Both the position numbers and the translations under genes were made by a program. 64,000 nucleotides of DNA from assembly GCF_900111555.1 (NCBI RefSeq), contig NZ_FOHZ01000014.1:1-64000 (forward strand), in the 5' to 3' direction. A model generated the notes under the pieces. The model was not told where the DNA came from and made no database searches. It worked only from the letters and a program-made list of their open reading frames with translations. The stretch comes from Marinobacter segnicrescens. Its GTDB lineage: Bacteria; Pseudomonadota; Gammaproteobacteria; Pseudomonadales; Oleiphilaceae. How positions within the stretch are numbered: the first letter of the stretch is position 1; each line of letters begins with the position of its first letter. Of this stretch, positions 9,075-20,159 are shown piece after piece.

Positions 9075-9897
9075 GGTCTGCCTCATGCACGGTGTCGGCC
9101 TGTGGCCGATTCTCCACCAGGAAGTCAGCAATAGCGACGAACTCGGCCAGGCTCAGGTTCTCGGGTCGCAGCCCATCATTAATGCCAAGCGCCTGCAATT
9201 CCTCGACACTGACAAGGTTACCCAGCGATTTGCGCAGGGTCTTGCGCCGGGCGTTGAATGCGGTACGCACCACCATCTGCAGGGTGGCCAGGTCCCGGGC
9301 CGGATGCGGCAACTGTTCATGGGGAACCAGGCGCACAATGGCCGAGTCCACTTTCGGTGCCGGCCGGAATGCTCCGGGGCCTACCTCAAACAGTGGCTGA
9401 ACCTTGCAGAAATACTGGGCCATTATGCCGAGACGCCCGTAGTGATTATCACCCGGACCAGCGGCAAGGCGCTGCACCACTTCCTTCTGCAGCATGAAGT
9501 GCATGTCTTTCACCACGCCCGACTGCTCCAGCAGATGGAAGATCAGCGGTGTGGAGATGTTATAGGGCAGGTTGCCCACAATGCGCAGAGGCCCGTCCTG
9601 CGCCAGTTCGCTGAAATCAAACTTGAGGGCATCTGCCTCATGGATACGGAAATCAGGATAGTTGAAGAACTTGGTACGCAGCACCGGAATAAGGTCCCGG
9701 TCCAGCTCCACAACCTGAAGCCGTGGATTGACCGCCAGCAGCTCCTCTGTCAACGCCCCCAGCCCCGGCCCTATTTCTACCATCTGGTCATCCGGCTTCG
9801 GGTTTATCGACCGGACAATGCGCTCGATCACACCTGGATCATGAAGGAAATTCTGCCCGAAACGCTTACGGGCCTGGTGGCCGGCTTTGTTACTCAC
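9067..9897 (-). CDS. rsmA: 16S rRNA dimethyltransferase RsmA (KsgA)
   Basis: A 276-residue SAM-dependent enzyme that dimethylates two adjacent adenines in the 3' helix of 16S rRNA during 30S maturation. The N-terminal block '[20 protein letters not shown]', the SAM motif '[15 protein letters not shown]' and the catalytic '[19 protein letters not shown]' (NLPY) are all present. The C-terminal helical domain has '[19 protein letters not shown]'. Start codon and pdxA stop overlap by 4 bp, and the 3' end overlaps apaH, indicating translational coupling. Confidence 0.96.
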   Translation of the reverse strand: MSNKAGHQARKRFGQNFLHDPGVIERIVRSINPKPDDQMVEIGPGLGALTEELLAVNPRLQVVELDRDLIPVLRTKFFNYPDFRIHEADALKFDFSELAQDGPLRIVGNLPYNISTPLIFHLLEQSGVVKDMHFMLQKEVVQRLAAGPGDNHYGRLGIMAQYFCKVQPLFEVGPGAFRPAPKVDSAIVRLVPHEQLPHPARDLATLQMVVRTAFNARRKTLRKSLGNLVSVEELQALGINDGLRPENLSLAEFVAIADFLVENRPQADTVHEADHD

Positions 9898-10910
9898 TGA
9901 CCCGCTCCTCTGGCTGACTGGTGCTCACGACGATAACGGGCCATCTGTTCGCCCACCCGGATCGCCGTATGCAGGCTACCTGCGTCGGCCTTGCCGGTGC
10001 CCGCCAGGTCCAGCGCTGTGCCATGGTCCACCGATGTTCGCACGATAGGCAGCCCGAGGGTGATATTCACCGCCCGGCCAAAGCCCTGGAACTTCAGTAC
10101 CGGCAGGCCCTGGTCATGGTACATGGCCAGCACCGCGTCGGCATCATCCAGCCAGTGGGGCGTGAACAGGGTATCGGCCGGTAACGGCCCGGTCAGGTCC
10201 ATACCTTCACGGCGCAGGCTGTCCAGGGTTGGCTCGATGACCTCAATCTCCTCCCGGCCGAGGTGACCACCCTCCCCGGCATGGGGATTGAGGCCCGCAA
10301 CCAGGATGCGCGGCCGGGCAATACCAAAAAAGGTTTTCAGGTCCTGGTTCAGGATGCGCGCCACCTGGGTGATACGCCCTGCGGTAATCGCCGCCGGTAC
10401 ATCCTTCAGGGGCAGGTGCGTCGTTACCAGGGCAACCCGCAGCTCTTCCGTGGCCAGCATCATGACGACCCTCTCCACACCGCAGAGTTCCTGCAGGAAC
10501 TCGGTATGGCCGCTGAAGGCAATACCGGCCTCGTTGATCACACCCTTGTGAACCGGGGCCGTTACCATGCCATCAAAGGTGCCATCCAGGCAGCCCCGGG
10601 CGGCAATGGTCAGGGTGTCCAGGACATACTGGCTGTTACCCCGATCCAGCCTGCCTGCGGTGGTATCCGCAATGCCAGCCACATCCAGTACCGACAGCTG
10701 GCCTGCCACGGTCTGTACCCGGGCCTCCGGCTGCCAGGCATGCAAGGTTACGTCGAGACCCAGCAAGGCTTTCCGGTCTTCCAGCAGCGCCATGCTGGCC
10801 ACCACAACCACCTGCTGCGAGCGGGGTTCAGTGGCCAGCTGCAGGCAAAGCTCAGGGCCGATTCCGCCAGGCTCACCCGCTGTCAGTGCCAGGGTGACCG
10901 GTGCGGTCAT
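9894..10910 (-). CDS. pdxA: 4-hydroxythreonine-4-phosphate dehydrogenase PdxA
   Basis: A 338-residue metal- and NAD-dependent enzyme of the deoxyxylulose-5-phosphate-dependent pyridoxal phosphate route. It begins '[20 protein letters not shown]'. The metal-binding histidines lie in '[13 protein letters not shown]', '[15 protein letters not shown]' and '[16 protein letters not shown]', and the C-terminal '[20 protein letters not shown]' is typical. It overlaps surA upstream and rsmA downstream by 4 bp each, the same coupling known from E. coli. Confidence 0.96.
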   Translation of the reverse strand: MTAPVTLALTAGEPGGIGPELCLQLATEPRSQQVVVVASMALLEDRKALLGLDVTLHAWQPEARVQTVAGQLSVLDVAGIADTTAGRLDRGNSQYVLDTLTIAARGCLDGTFDGMVTAPVHKGVINEAGIAFSGHTEFLQELCGVERVVMMLATEELRVALVTTHLPLKDVPAAITAGRITQVARILNQDLKTFFGIARPRILVAGLNPHAGEGGHLGREEIEVIEPTLDSLRREGMDLTGPLPADTLFTPHWLDDADAVLAMYHDQGLPVLKFQGFGRAVNITLGLPIVRTSVDHGTALDLAGTGKADAGSLHTAIRVGEQMARYRREHQSARGAGQ

Positions 10911-12211
10911 GAGTTCTTGATCTCCACATAGGCCTCGTCGCGGATTTCCCGCAGCCAGTTCTGCAGCTCTGTCTCGTACTTGCGACGATACAGCGCTTGC
11001 TGTGCCTCAGACCGGCGTACCTGGTCGCTGATGTCCTGGCGACGGCGCTCCTGCACTTCCAGGATATGCCAGCCGAACCGGGAGCGGAACGGGCGGGTTA
11101 ACTCACCCACCGGCGCGTTCAACATCGTCTCTTCGAAAGCTGGCACCATCTGGCCAGGGCTGACCCAGCCCAGGTTGCCCCCGTCAGAACCGGACCCCGG
11201 GTCGTCGGAGAACTCCCTGGCGAGCGCCGCAAAATCCGCACCGTTTTGAAGTTGCTGGTAGAGCTCGTTAATCTGCTGTTCAGCCCTGGCATCCGATACC
11301 ACCTCAGTGGGCCGAACCAGGATGTGGCGGACCCTGGCCTGCTCGATCACATTACGAGCCTCGCCACCGCGGCGATCCAGCACCTGCACGATGTGGAAAC
11401 CACTGCCACTCTGCAGCACCTCGGAGGGCTGATTTACTGGCAGGTCCGGAACCACGTCCGTCACCAGGGTGGGCAGGTCCGAACGGCTGCGCCAACCCAT
11501 CACCCCGCCCTCCAGGGCATTACTGGCATCGGATTCGGCCACCGCGGCGGACTGAAAATCACGGCCATTGGCAATTTCTCCCCGCAGCCGCTCGGCTTTC
11601 TCACGGGCACGGGCCACTTCCTGGTCATCGGAGAAATTGTTCACCGATACCAGGATATGAGCCAGCAGGTATTCCGTGGTGGTGTCAGCCTGGCCACCGG
11701 CCTGCTGCAACAGGTTGTCCACCTCACGGTCTGTTACCCGGACCCGGCTGTCGACCCGGCGTTGCTGAACCCGGCTGACCAGCATTTCCCGACGGATCTG
11801 CTCACGGGCTTCCTGGTAGGTAACGCCTTCGGCCGCAAGCTGGTCCTCGAACTCCTGCACCGTCATGTTGTTGCTCTGGGCGATGCGGTTGATCGTTTCG
11901 TTCAGTTCGTTGTCGCTGACCCGCATGCCCATGTTGTCGGCCATCTGCAGCTGGATGTTCTCGGTAATCAACTGGTCCAGCACCCGCTCCTCCAGCACCT
12001 GGCGCGGGGGCAGCCCCGTGCCCTGGGCCTGAAGCCTGGAGCGAATGGTATTGACCCGGGCATCCAGCTCGGACTGGAGGATAACCCCGTCATCAACAAT
12101 CGCGATGACCCGGTCCAGCAGTTGCCTTTCAGCCTGGGCAGTGGTCGCCAACAGCAGCATTGCCGCCACCAGCCATGTCTTGAATCCTGTCAGGCCACGG
12201 TTTGCCTGCAT
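10907..12211 (-). CDS. surA: Periplasmic chaperone/peptidyl-prolyl isomerase SurA
   Basis: A 434-residue outer-membrane-protein chaperone. The signal peptide '[20 protein letters not shown]' ends after ATTAQA. The N-terminal chaperone domain begins '[20 protein letters not shown]'. Two parvulin (PpiC) domains follow, one starting near '[12 protein letters not shown]' and the second, better conserved, with '[20 protein letters not shown]' and '[19 protein letters not shown]'. I chose ATG 12211 (GAGG 5 nt upstream); ATG 12226 overlaps the lptD stop as ATGA and is the alternative. SurA helps assemble LptD, the product of the gene immediately upstream. Confidence 0.95.
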   Translation of the reverse strand: MQANRGLTGFKTWLVAAMLLLATTAQAERQLLDRVIAIVDDGVILQSELDARVNTIRSRLQAQGTGLPPRQVLEERVLDQLITENIQLQMADNMGMRVSDNELNETINRIAQSNNMTVQEFEDQLAAEGVTYQEAREQIRREMLVSRVQQRRVDSRVRVTDREVDNLLQQAGGQADTTTEYLLAHILVSVNNFSDDQEVARAREKAERLRGEIANGRDFQSAAVAESDASNALEGGVMGWRSRSDLPTLVTDVVPDLPVNQPSEVLQSGSGFHIVQVLDRRGGEARNVIEQARVRHILVRPTEVVSDARAEQQINELYQQLQNGADFAALAREFSDDPGSGSDGGNLGWVSPGQMVPAFEETMLNAPVGELTRPFRSRFGWHILEVQERRRQDISDQVRRSEAQQALYRRKYETELQNWLREIRDEAYVEIKNS

Positions 12212-12222
12212 ATGTACCTCGT

Positions 12223-14688
12223 TCATGGATTGATGTTCTGTGTGCCGAAACGCCGGCGTTCCCGCTCGTTGTAACCAAGGAAGACATCGGACAGGGTACT
12301 GCTGGTTCCCCCGGAGCCGCCCAGCCCCTTGAGCTGTATCTGGAATACGATGCGGTTGTCCATTTCTCCTTCGTCTTCCAGTGTATCGCCAGTCAGGTAT
12401 GTCTGATTGATCAGCTGAAAGCTCCAGCAACAGCTGTTGTATTCAAAGCCTGCCAGTGTACCTACGGTCTGATCCAGCTGTGAATCATAGACCCACCGGC
12501 CAATCAGGCTGATGTTGTCGGTCACCGGGAAAATTGCGCCCACGTCCATTTGCTCAAAACGGTTATCGGGATTGTCTCCCCGGGAATAGGTATGCCCTGC
12601 GCTGACCAGGTAGCGATAGTCCGGTGAATGGTATGCCAGTACACTGCGGCCTTCCTGGGTATGGTTCTCCCGCGGGTCCCACAACCCGGACACCCGGATA
12701 TCCAGGGTATCAAGCGGACGGAGGACTGCCTCACCCGCGTAGGGGGATTCGCTTCGGGTTTCCGCGCCGCGCCCGAACAGCGTCACCTCCCGGTCATCAT
12801 GGTAATACACCTGTCCGACACTGAAACGGGCAGTTTCTACCCCGGTTACCATATCGTTGAAGCGGCTGGTCAGCGCAACCACGGTCTGGTTGGCATCTCC
12901 GATGCGGTCACCGCCAACGAACCGGTTCGGCTGGAACAGGTTATCGAAGCGGAAGGAGCGCAGGCCGGCATCAAAGTTGGGTATGTAGTTCTGGTCCTCT
13001 TCAGGGTCTGACCAGGCGTGGTAGAGGCGCGGCTCCAGTGACTGATTATAGTTCCGGCCAAACAGGCTGGTCTCGCGGTCCAGGTAGATACCACTGTCCC
13101 ACTCAGCAACGGGTACGGTACGATCGAAGGACCCGTCACCCAACTCATAGTCATCCAGCTCATACCAGGTCTGGTCGACACTGACGGAAGGCCGAATATA
13201 GCCCCAGATTGACCTTAGCGGCAACGCCACCTCCGGCACGGCCCGGGTCCGTTGCCCGACGGCCTTGTCCAGTCCGGTCAGGTCAGCGTTGTCCCGGTCA
13301 AACCAGCTGTACTGACTGTCAATTCCAAGTTCAAAGGGCCCGACAGGCGCAACCGCCCCGTAGATAATTTCCGGCAACTGATCATAGGGCTTGCTCCTGT
13401 CAGCGATATCATCGGCAATGGTTTGATAACCGGACAGGTAAGCCTCGAAAAACTGCCACTCGTCCTGGTAACGGATACCTCCACGACGGAGCAGGTGGGT
13501 AGCACTACCAATATCCAGGGTCTGGTTCAGGTCACTGAGATAATCGTTGTCGGATACCGCTGCATAATCCACGTTGCCGGTCCAGCCGCCGCCGAAACTG
13601 GCCCGCGATTCGATATCGAGCCCCCAACGCTTGCCGGATTCCCCGGGGAACTCCTTTTCATACTCGGAATCATCATCGATAAAGCCCACCCTGAGAACGG
13701 ACTCGCCAAGCTCACTCAGATAACGACCCTCCACTTCATTGAACAGGCCCCGTCCATGGATGTACTGGGGAGTGAGCGTAGTGTCGTAATGGGGCGCCAG
13801 GTTCAGGTAGTACGGTGTGGAAAGAAAGAGCCCGCTACCGGCGTTGGAGGTACCGAAAGTCGGATACAGGAAGCCAGTCTTGCGGCGGTCATCGATGGGA
13901 AAACTCGCCCAGGGCCAGTAGAACACCGGCACATCCTTGACCTGCAGCCTGATATTGCTGGCGGTCCCAAAGCCCTCAGCCTGGTTCAGGCGGATATCCG
14001 AAGCCACCAGGGACCAGTCATTGCGATCCGGGGCGCAGGTGGTCAGATAGCCCTGGCCAATTTCGATGATCTGGTTTTCCGGCCGACGAATCTGCGAAGC
14101 CTGGCCTCGCATTTCCGATTGGTGGAACAGGAAGGTGGCGTCCTCAATGGTGAAAAAGCCCGAGTTCACATCGTAACGGGCCTGTTGCCCGGTCAATAGC
14201 ATGCCCGAACTGCGAGTGGTCATGGGGCCGGCGATATCCACCTGCCCTGTCACCTGGTCATACACCGCTTCGTGCCCGGTCATGGCCATACCGGACTGAC
14301 TAAGCTGCACATCGCCCTGGAGCAGCAGCCGGGTATCCATCTCATAGCGGGCTGACAGGGCGCTGGCATTTACCGGCGCACCGGCCTCCGGCGAGCCTTC
14401 CACCGAGGCAACCGGCGGTTGCAGGTAACCGCCCTCACAGAACCGGGGCAACCGGTCACGAACTTCCGGGGGCAGTTCCGCCCGGGGGCGCCAGTCCATT
14501 GCAGCGGCACTGGGCTGCTGGGCCGACACCGGCATGGCGAGGGACAGCAGGCCCAAACCGGCCAGCAAGGCGGTCAACGGCATGCATCGTGCCGCAACAA
14601 AGGGCTGTGTCGAGCCAGTGGCCCTGGCGTTTTGATATTGTGGCACCGGATCGGGATCCTGTTGATGATCGGCGTGGCCAGGCAGCAT
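12223..14688 (-). CDS. lptD: LPS-assembly protein LptD
   Basis: A large outer-membrane protein that inserts lipopolysaccharide into the outer leaflet with LptE. After a signal segment ('LLAGLGLLSLAMPVSA') comes the OstA-like periplasmic domain ('LLLQGDVQLSQSGMAMTGHE', 'YDVNSGFFTIEDATFLFHQS') and then the C-terminal beta-barrel, starting near 'WASFPIDDRRKTGFLYPTFG'. Four cysteines fit the disulfide scheme of LptD: one in 'RFCEGGYL', one in 'TTCAPDRNDW' and a CC pair in 'EYNSCCWSF'. The start is uncertain: TTG 14697, ATG 14688 and ATG 14583 are all possible and none has a clear ribosome site. ATG 14583 would give a signal peptide lacking a positive charge. It heads the minus-strand series and is divergent from amgK. 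Confidence 0.93.
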   Translation of the reverse strand: MLPGHADHQQDPDPVPQYQNARATGSTQPFVAARCMPLTALLAGLGLLSLAMPVSAQQPSAAAMDWRPRAELPPEVRDRLPRFCEGGYLQPPVASVEGSPEAGAPVNASALSARYEMDTRLLLQGDVQLSQSGMAMTGHEAVYDQVTGQVDIAGPMTTRSSGMLLTGQQARYDVNSGFFTIEDATFLFHQSEMRGQASQIRRPENQIIEIGQGYLTTCAPDRNDWSLVASDIRLNQAEGFGTASNIRLQVKDVPVFYWPWASFPIDDRRKTGFLYPTFGTSNAGSGLFLSTPYYLNLAPHYDTTLTPQYIHGRGLFNEVEGRYLSELGESVLRVGFIDDDSEYEKEFPGESGKRWGLDIESRASFGGGWTGNVDYAAVSDNDYLSDLNQTLDIGSATHLLRRGGIRYQDEWQFFEAYLSGYQTIADDIADRSKPYDQLPEIIYGAVAPVGPFELGIDSQYSWFDRDNADLTGLDKAVGQRTRAVPEVALPLRSIWGYIRPSVSVDQTWYELDDYELGDGSFDRTVPVAEWDSGIYLDRETSLFGRNYNQSLEPRLYHAWSDPEEDQNYIPNFDAGLRSFRFDNLFQPNRFVGGDRIGDANQTVVALTSRFNDMVTGVETARFSVGQVYYHDDREVTLFGRGAETRSESPYAGEAVLRPLDTLDIRVSGLWDPRENHTQEGRSVLAYHSPDYRYLVSAGHTYSRGDNPDNRFEQMDVGAIFPVTDNISLIGRWVYDSQLDQTVGTLAGFEYNSCCWSFQLINQTYLTGDTLEDEGEMDNRIVFQIQLKGLGGSGGTSSTLSDVFLGYNERERRRFGTQNINP

Positions 14689-14865
14689 GCCCGGCAAATG
14701 GTGGCTAGTTTACACGCCTCAGAGAGGCTTGTTAACGCGCCGGGGCGATGGTTCCATAGTCTTATTGCAAAGGTATACTCTGGCTTGCACGGGCGCGGGT
14801 GTACCTCGGTGGTCCACACCTGCCCGGCCGGACACCGTTCAACCTGACCAGAAGGCCCTGAAAAC

Positions 14866-16595
<1,730 letters not shown>

Positions 16596-16602
16596 ACGCA
16601 CC

Positions 16603-17352
16603 ATGAGCGGACGCGACTCTCAACACCTGCACCCACGCACCCAGGCCCTGCTGGAGGAGCTGCTGTCCGACTTTATCGCCTGTCGTCACCGTCCCAGCGA
16701 GCTGATCAGTCGCTATCGCATCGGGCTCGGCGCACGCAATGCGCTGTTCTATTGCCTCGGCTACCTGGCGAAGGCTGACGGACGCGTAACCGAAAACGAC
16801 ATTCGCTTTGCAGAACACCTGATGACCGGGCTCGGCCTGTCACCGCGACAGCGGCGCAAGGCTATCCGGCGTTTCCACCATGGCCGCGACAGCGCCCAGC
16901 TTTCCGCGCTGAAGCTGACCGGCTTTCGACTGCAGGGCCCCTGGCCGCAACGCACCAGCCTGTTGATCGGCCTGTGCCTGTGCCACAGCGCCGGGCTTTT
17001 CGGCGCACCGGAAAAACCACGCCGCTACCGCTGCGAAGACGCGTTCTACCATCTGGGCTTACCGCTGGCGGCCATGGATCGCGTTTTCCGGCTTTACCGA
17101 CAGGAGGTCTGGATCAGCGCGCCGGCCCCGAAACCAGAAACCCTCCAGGATGCCTGGCACATCCTGGGTGTTCAGCCCGGGGCCAGTTTCACGCACATCA
17201 AGCGCCGGTACCGGCAGGAAGTATCCCGCTACCACCCGGACAAACTCGGCGACAACCTTTCCGCGGCAGAAAAAGCCCACGCCCGGGATCAACTGCTACG
17301 CCTGCAACAGGCCTGGGAGGTGGTCAAACGGCGGGAGCGCCTGACCCGCTGA
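16603..17352 (+). CDS. TerB-like/J-domain protein (DjlA-like co-chaperone)
   Basis: A 249-residue protein with an N-terminal TerB/DjlA-like helical region ('YCLGYLAKADGRVTENDIRF' then 'AEHLMTGLGLSPRQRRKAIRR') and a C-terminal J domain near residues 184-249 ('AWHILGVQPGASFTHIKRRY', 'VSRYHPDKLG' with the HPD motif). This order matches DjlA, but the N-terminal membrane segment of E. coli DjlA is not seen, so it is probably soluble. It should stimulate a DnaK-type Hsp70. It starts 7 bp after murU and may be the third gene of that operon. Confidence 0.85.
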   Translation: MSGRDSQHLHPRTQALLEELLSDFIACRHRPSELISRYRIGLGARNALFYCLGYLAKADGRVTENDIRFAEHLMTGLGLSPRQRRKAIRRFHHGRDSAQLSALKLTGFRLQGPWPQRTSLLIGLCLCHSAGLFGAPEKPRRYRCEDAFYHLGLPLAAMDRVFRLYRQEVWISAPAPKPETLQDAWHILGVQPGASFTHIKRRYRQEVSRYHPDKLGDNLSAAEKAHARDQLLRLQQAWEVVKRRERLTR

Positions 17353-17438
17353 AGCGGTATTCCATCTGTCACAGAACATAACGCACAGATACTGAATTTC
17401 GTCCGGCTCACGGCCAGGGTCTCGGCGCAGCTGACAAA

Positions 17439-18413
17439 TCAGTCTCCGGAAGCCCACCCGGCCAGGCGGCTGGCAATGGCCCTGCTGTGCAGGGCCCTGG
17501 GCCCACCTGTCAGGGGAATGCCCAAAGCCTTGTAACCGGTTATCCCGGCCCGCCGGAAAGCCGCCCCGCGCTCAGCACCACCCGATGACCGGGACGGATA
17601 CAGGTCCAGAAACTCGACCGGAAGCCCGCCGAGGCTGGCGGCCAGCTCGCCAGGGGCCAGGCCCTCGAATTCCGGCGCAATCCAGGCGACCCTGGTCACC
17701 TTTTCCGGCGCCGCTGGCAGGTATTCATTCACTACCACGGCACCCCGCCCGGTACCTACCAGTATGACCTGTGAATAGTCCCTCTCCAGAAACCAGGCTA
17801 CCGCAGAAGCCAGCCGGGCATTCATCTCTTCGCGGTGAGCCTGCAGCAGATCCTCGGCGGCCTGGTCATTCACGTCGATCATGACTGGTTCATCCTGGCC
17901 GGAACTGTCCCCCGCTGCAGCCGCATCCACGCCAGCCATGCGTTGCCGGGCCAGCTGCAGGGACGGGCCTACCTGGTCATTGCCCAGGGTCATGGTGGCC
18001 CAGCCTGCCTTGGTGAGGCGCCTTCGTATACCTTCCAGCAAAGGCTCATTGGCCGTCTGTCCCTCATCGGCCAGGACCACCACGGCGCCTTTCGGATCGC
18101 TGGTTGCCTCCCGCTCAACAAGGGCCAGCACCCGGGGAGCACCCTCCGGTTCGAGCCAGACCGCAAGGTGGGGATAGAGCTGGGCAAGCATGCCTGAGTC
18201 GCCGGTGGAACGAATAAAAAAACGCTCTACCGGGTCAGCGGAAGCCTCCCCCTCGGAGCCATCTTTATCACTACCACCACCCTGCACAGCGCCGTCGGCT
18301 GGCACCCCTTCCTGGGCGGAAACAGGGGTAAGCAGAGACAAGGCAGTCACCAGCAGGACAGAAAGCCAGCGGGCCGTACTGAGATAATGCATTTCGGCAG
18401 AGGCCACGGACAT
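17439..18413 (-). CDS. DUF3530-like secreted protein of alpha/beta-hydrolase type
   Basis: About 324 residues. It has a signal peptide ('MHYLSTARWLSVLLVTALSL' ending near TPVSAQ), an acidic low-complexity segment ('GGGSDKDGSEGEASADP'), and then a domain that resembles DUF3530 proteins. The block 'GAVVVLADEGQTANEPLLEG', 'VAWFLERDYSQVILVGTGRG' and 'ITGYKALGIPLTGGPRALHS' has the layout of an alpha/beta hydrolase, but the usual GxSxG elbow reads 'GTGRG', so a nucleophilic serine is missing and catalysis is doubtful. Start codons at 18413 and 18392 are both possible; the first has a G-rich stretch very close. It is divergent from rpe. Function unknown. Confidence 0.7.
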   Translation of the reverse strand: MSVASAEMHYLSTARWLSVLLVTALSLLTPVSAQEGVPADGAVQGGGSDKDGSEGEASADPVERFFIRSTGDSGMLAQLYPHLAVWLEPEGAPRVLALVEREATSDPKGAVVVLADEGQTANEPLLEGIRRRLTKAGWATMTLGNDQVGPSLQLARQRMAGVDAAAAGDSSGQDEPVMIDVNDQAAEDLLQAHREEMNARLASAVAWFLERDYSQVILVGTGRGAVVVNEYLPAAPEKVTRVAWIAPEFEGLAPGELAASLGGLPVEFLDLYPSRSSGGAERGAAFRRAGITGYKALGIPLTGGPRALHSRAIASRLAGWASGD

Positions 18414-18558
18414 TCCCCGTTCAGAGCTGTTAGAATAAAGCCCGATTTCAACCGGACTCCCCAGTGCCCGCCGGGCAGACGCCAGAGTGTCAGGAAATTT
18501 TACCATAGGGAGACCGGCAGCTCTTCCACGTCCGATACAGCCGTTTGACGAGACCATC

Positions 18559-19233
18559 ATGAAACAGCCCGCTCTGATTGCACCGTCCATTCTGTCCGCT
18601 GACTTCGCCCGCCTTGGAGAGGAAGTCGACAACGTACTGGCCGCCGGTGCCGACGTTGTTCACTTTGATGTGATGGACAATCACTACGTGCCCAACCTCA
18701 CCATTGGCCCCATGGTCTGTGAGGCCCTGCGCAAGCACGGCGTAACCGCTCCCATCGATGTTCACCTGATGGTTTCCCCGGTGGACCACCTGATCCGCAT
18801 GTTTATCGATGCCGGCGCCAGCTATATCACCTTCCACCCGGAAGCCAGCAACCACATTGACCGGTCCCTGCAACTGATTCGTGACGGCGGCTGCAAGGCC
18901 GGCCTGGTGTTCAACCCGGCCACGCCCCTGAGTTACCTGGACTATGTGATGGACAAGGTGGACATGGTGCTGCTGATGTCCGTCAACCCGGGCTTCGGGG
19001 GCCAGAAGTTCATTCCCGGCACCCTCGACAAGCTGCGGGAGGCCCGCAAGCGCATTGACGACAGTGGTCGCGAGATCCGCCTGGAAATCGACGGTGGCGT
19101 AAACGCCGATAATATCGGCGAAATTGCCCAGGCCGGCGCCGACACCTTCGTAGCCGGCTCGGCCATCTTCAACACCGACGATTACAAGGCCACCATTGAC
19201 GCCATGCGCGCCGAGATCGAGAAAGCGGGATAA
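18559..19233 (+). CDS. rpe: Ribulose-phosphate 3-epimerase
   Basis: A 224-residue TIM-barrel epimerase that interconverts ribulose-5-phosphate and xylulose-5-phosphate. Metal/catalytic residues lie in '[19 protein letters not shown]' (D, H), '[11 protein letters not shown]', '[13 protein letters not shown]' and '[20 protein letters not shown]'. The frame is open to 18487, but ATG 18559 gives the standard '[20 protein letters not shown]' N terminus. Followed 8 bp later by gph, the same order as in many proteobacteria where rpe and gph precede trp genes. Confidence 0.96.
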   Translation: MKQPALIAPSILSADFARLGEEVDNVLAAGADVVHFDVMDNHYVPNLTIGPMVCEALRKHGVTAPIDVHLMVSPVDHLIRMFIDAGASYITFHPEASNHIDRSLQLIRDGGCKAGLVFNPATPLSYLDYVMDKVDMVLLMSVNPGFGGQKFIPGTLDKLREARKRIDDSGREIRLEIDGGVNADNIGEIAQAGADTFVAGSAIFNTDDYKATIDAMRAEIEKAG

Positions 19234-19241
19234 CGATTACC

Positions 19242-19931
19242 GTGGAACCCAGACGACGCTTCACTTCCCTTTGGCCCGGCGTGGCCCTGTTCGACCTGGA
19301 TGGCACCCTGGTAGACAGCGCACCGGACCTGGCCGCGGCTATTGACGACATGCTGACCGCCCTGGGCAAGCCGCCGGCCGGCCAGGAAAAGGTGCGCCAG
19401 TGGGTAGGTAACGGAGCCCAGATACTGGTGCGCCGCGCGCTGACAGGGCGGGCAGACTGGGAAAACGCCGAACCTGTTGACGACGCCCTGTTCCGGGATG
19501 CCAGTGAGCAGTTCTATCAGTCCTACGATACCCTCAACGGCAGTTGCTCAACGGTATTCGACGGCGTCGAAACCTGCCTGCAACGGCTGCAGGAAATGGA
19601 CTGCCGAATGGCAGTGATCACCAACAAGCCGGAACGGTTCGTGCGCCCCCTGCTGGAACGGATGGGTCTGGAACACTGGTTCGAGATGATCATTGGCGGC
19701 GACACCCTGCCAGTAAAAAAACCCGATGCCGAGCCGCTGCTACTGGCCATGCGCACCCTTGGCGGCACCCCCGGCACGACGGTGATGATCGGGGACTCCC
19801 GCGCCGACGCCGAAGCCGCCCGCAACGCTGGCCTTCCTGCCGTTCTGGTCCGCTATGGCTACAACTATGGGCCGCCGGTGGATGAACTCGGCGCCGAGGT
19901 AGTTGTTGATTCGCTGGCGGAGCTTTTGTAA
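19242..19931 (+). CDS. gph: Phosphoglycolate phosphatase
   Basis: A 229-residue HAD-superfamily phosphatase that removes 2-phosphoglycolate formed during DNA repair or oxygenation reactions. HAD motif I is 'ALFDLDGTLVDSAPDLAAAI', motif II is the Thr in 'MAVITNKPERF', motif III is the Lys in 'PVKKPDAEPL' and motif IV is 'MIGDSRADAEAARNAGL'. The start is a GTG 8 bp downstream of rpe. The stop codon lies inside the short palindrome that precedes the trp leader. Confidence 0.93.
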   Translation: MEPRRRFTSLWPGVALFDLDGTLVDSAPDLAAAIDDMLTALGKPPAGQEKVRQWVGNGAQILVRRALTGRADWENAEPVDDALFRDASEQFYQSYDTLNGSCSTVFDGVETCLQRLQEMDCRMAVITNKPERFVRPLLERMGLEHWFEMIIGGDTLPVKKPDAEPLLLAMRTLGGTPGTTVMIGDSRADAEAARNAGLPAVLVRYGYNYGPPVDELGAEVVVDSLAELL

Positions 19932-19949
19932 CCTCTCAGAGGTTTGACA
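19930..19949. promoter_or_regulatory. Palindrome and -35-like TTGACA upstream of the trp leader
   Basis: AACCTCT-C-AGAGGTT (19930-19944) is a perfect 7-bp inverted repeat about a single base, overlapping the gph stop. It runs directly into TTGACA at 19944-19949. No convincing -10 hexamer is visible at 16-18 bp. It could be an operator or a short transcript-end hairpin. No regulator can be named. Confidence 0.35.
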
Positions 19950-19981
19950 ACACCCAACTCTTCTTTCGGGGGATTCCTGCC

Positions 19982-20062
19982 GTGCAGGGACTGAATCTGA
20001 CTGCATCGCGCGGTGTACTGACCACTCGCGCAACACGATGGTGGCGATGGCGTACCGGCTGA
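19982..20062 (+). CDS. trpL: Putative trp operon leader peptide with three Trp codons
   Basis: A GTG-started 26-residue peptide, [20 protein letters not shown] then WRWRTG, followed by TGA at 20060. A G-rich ribosome site (GGGGGA, 19968-19973) lies 8 nt before the GTG. Three Trp codons (TGG at 20039, 20042 and 20048) fall in a four-codon stretch near the end, the hallmark of a transcription-attenuation leader. It ends 97 bp upstream of trpE and is followed by a hairpin at 20107-20131. Too short for ordinary gene finders. The reading by ribosome stalling at Trp codons is inference from the E. coli trp model. Confidence 0.7.
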   Translation: MQGLNLTASRGVLTTRATRWWRWRTG

Positions 20063-20106
20063 CAGGCCAGGCGACGCAAGCGACCTGTGCGCCACAATAA
20101 TAACGC

Positions 20107-20131
20107 TGCCGCCCGCACACGCCGGACGGCA
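20107..20131 (+). terminator. Candidate attenuator hairpin before trpE
   Basis: TGCCGCCCG (20107-20115) and CGGACGGCA (20123-20131) can pair, with one mismatch and a 7-nt loop. It lies 45 bp after the leader-peptide stop and 28 bp before trpE. A strong U tract is missing ('AACCGCAGATCAGATTT' follows), so it is a weak match to a classical intrinsic terminator. Confidence 0.4.
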
Positions 20132-20159
20132 ACCGCAGATCAGATTTCAGGACAATACC

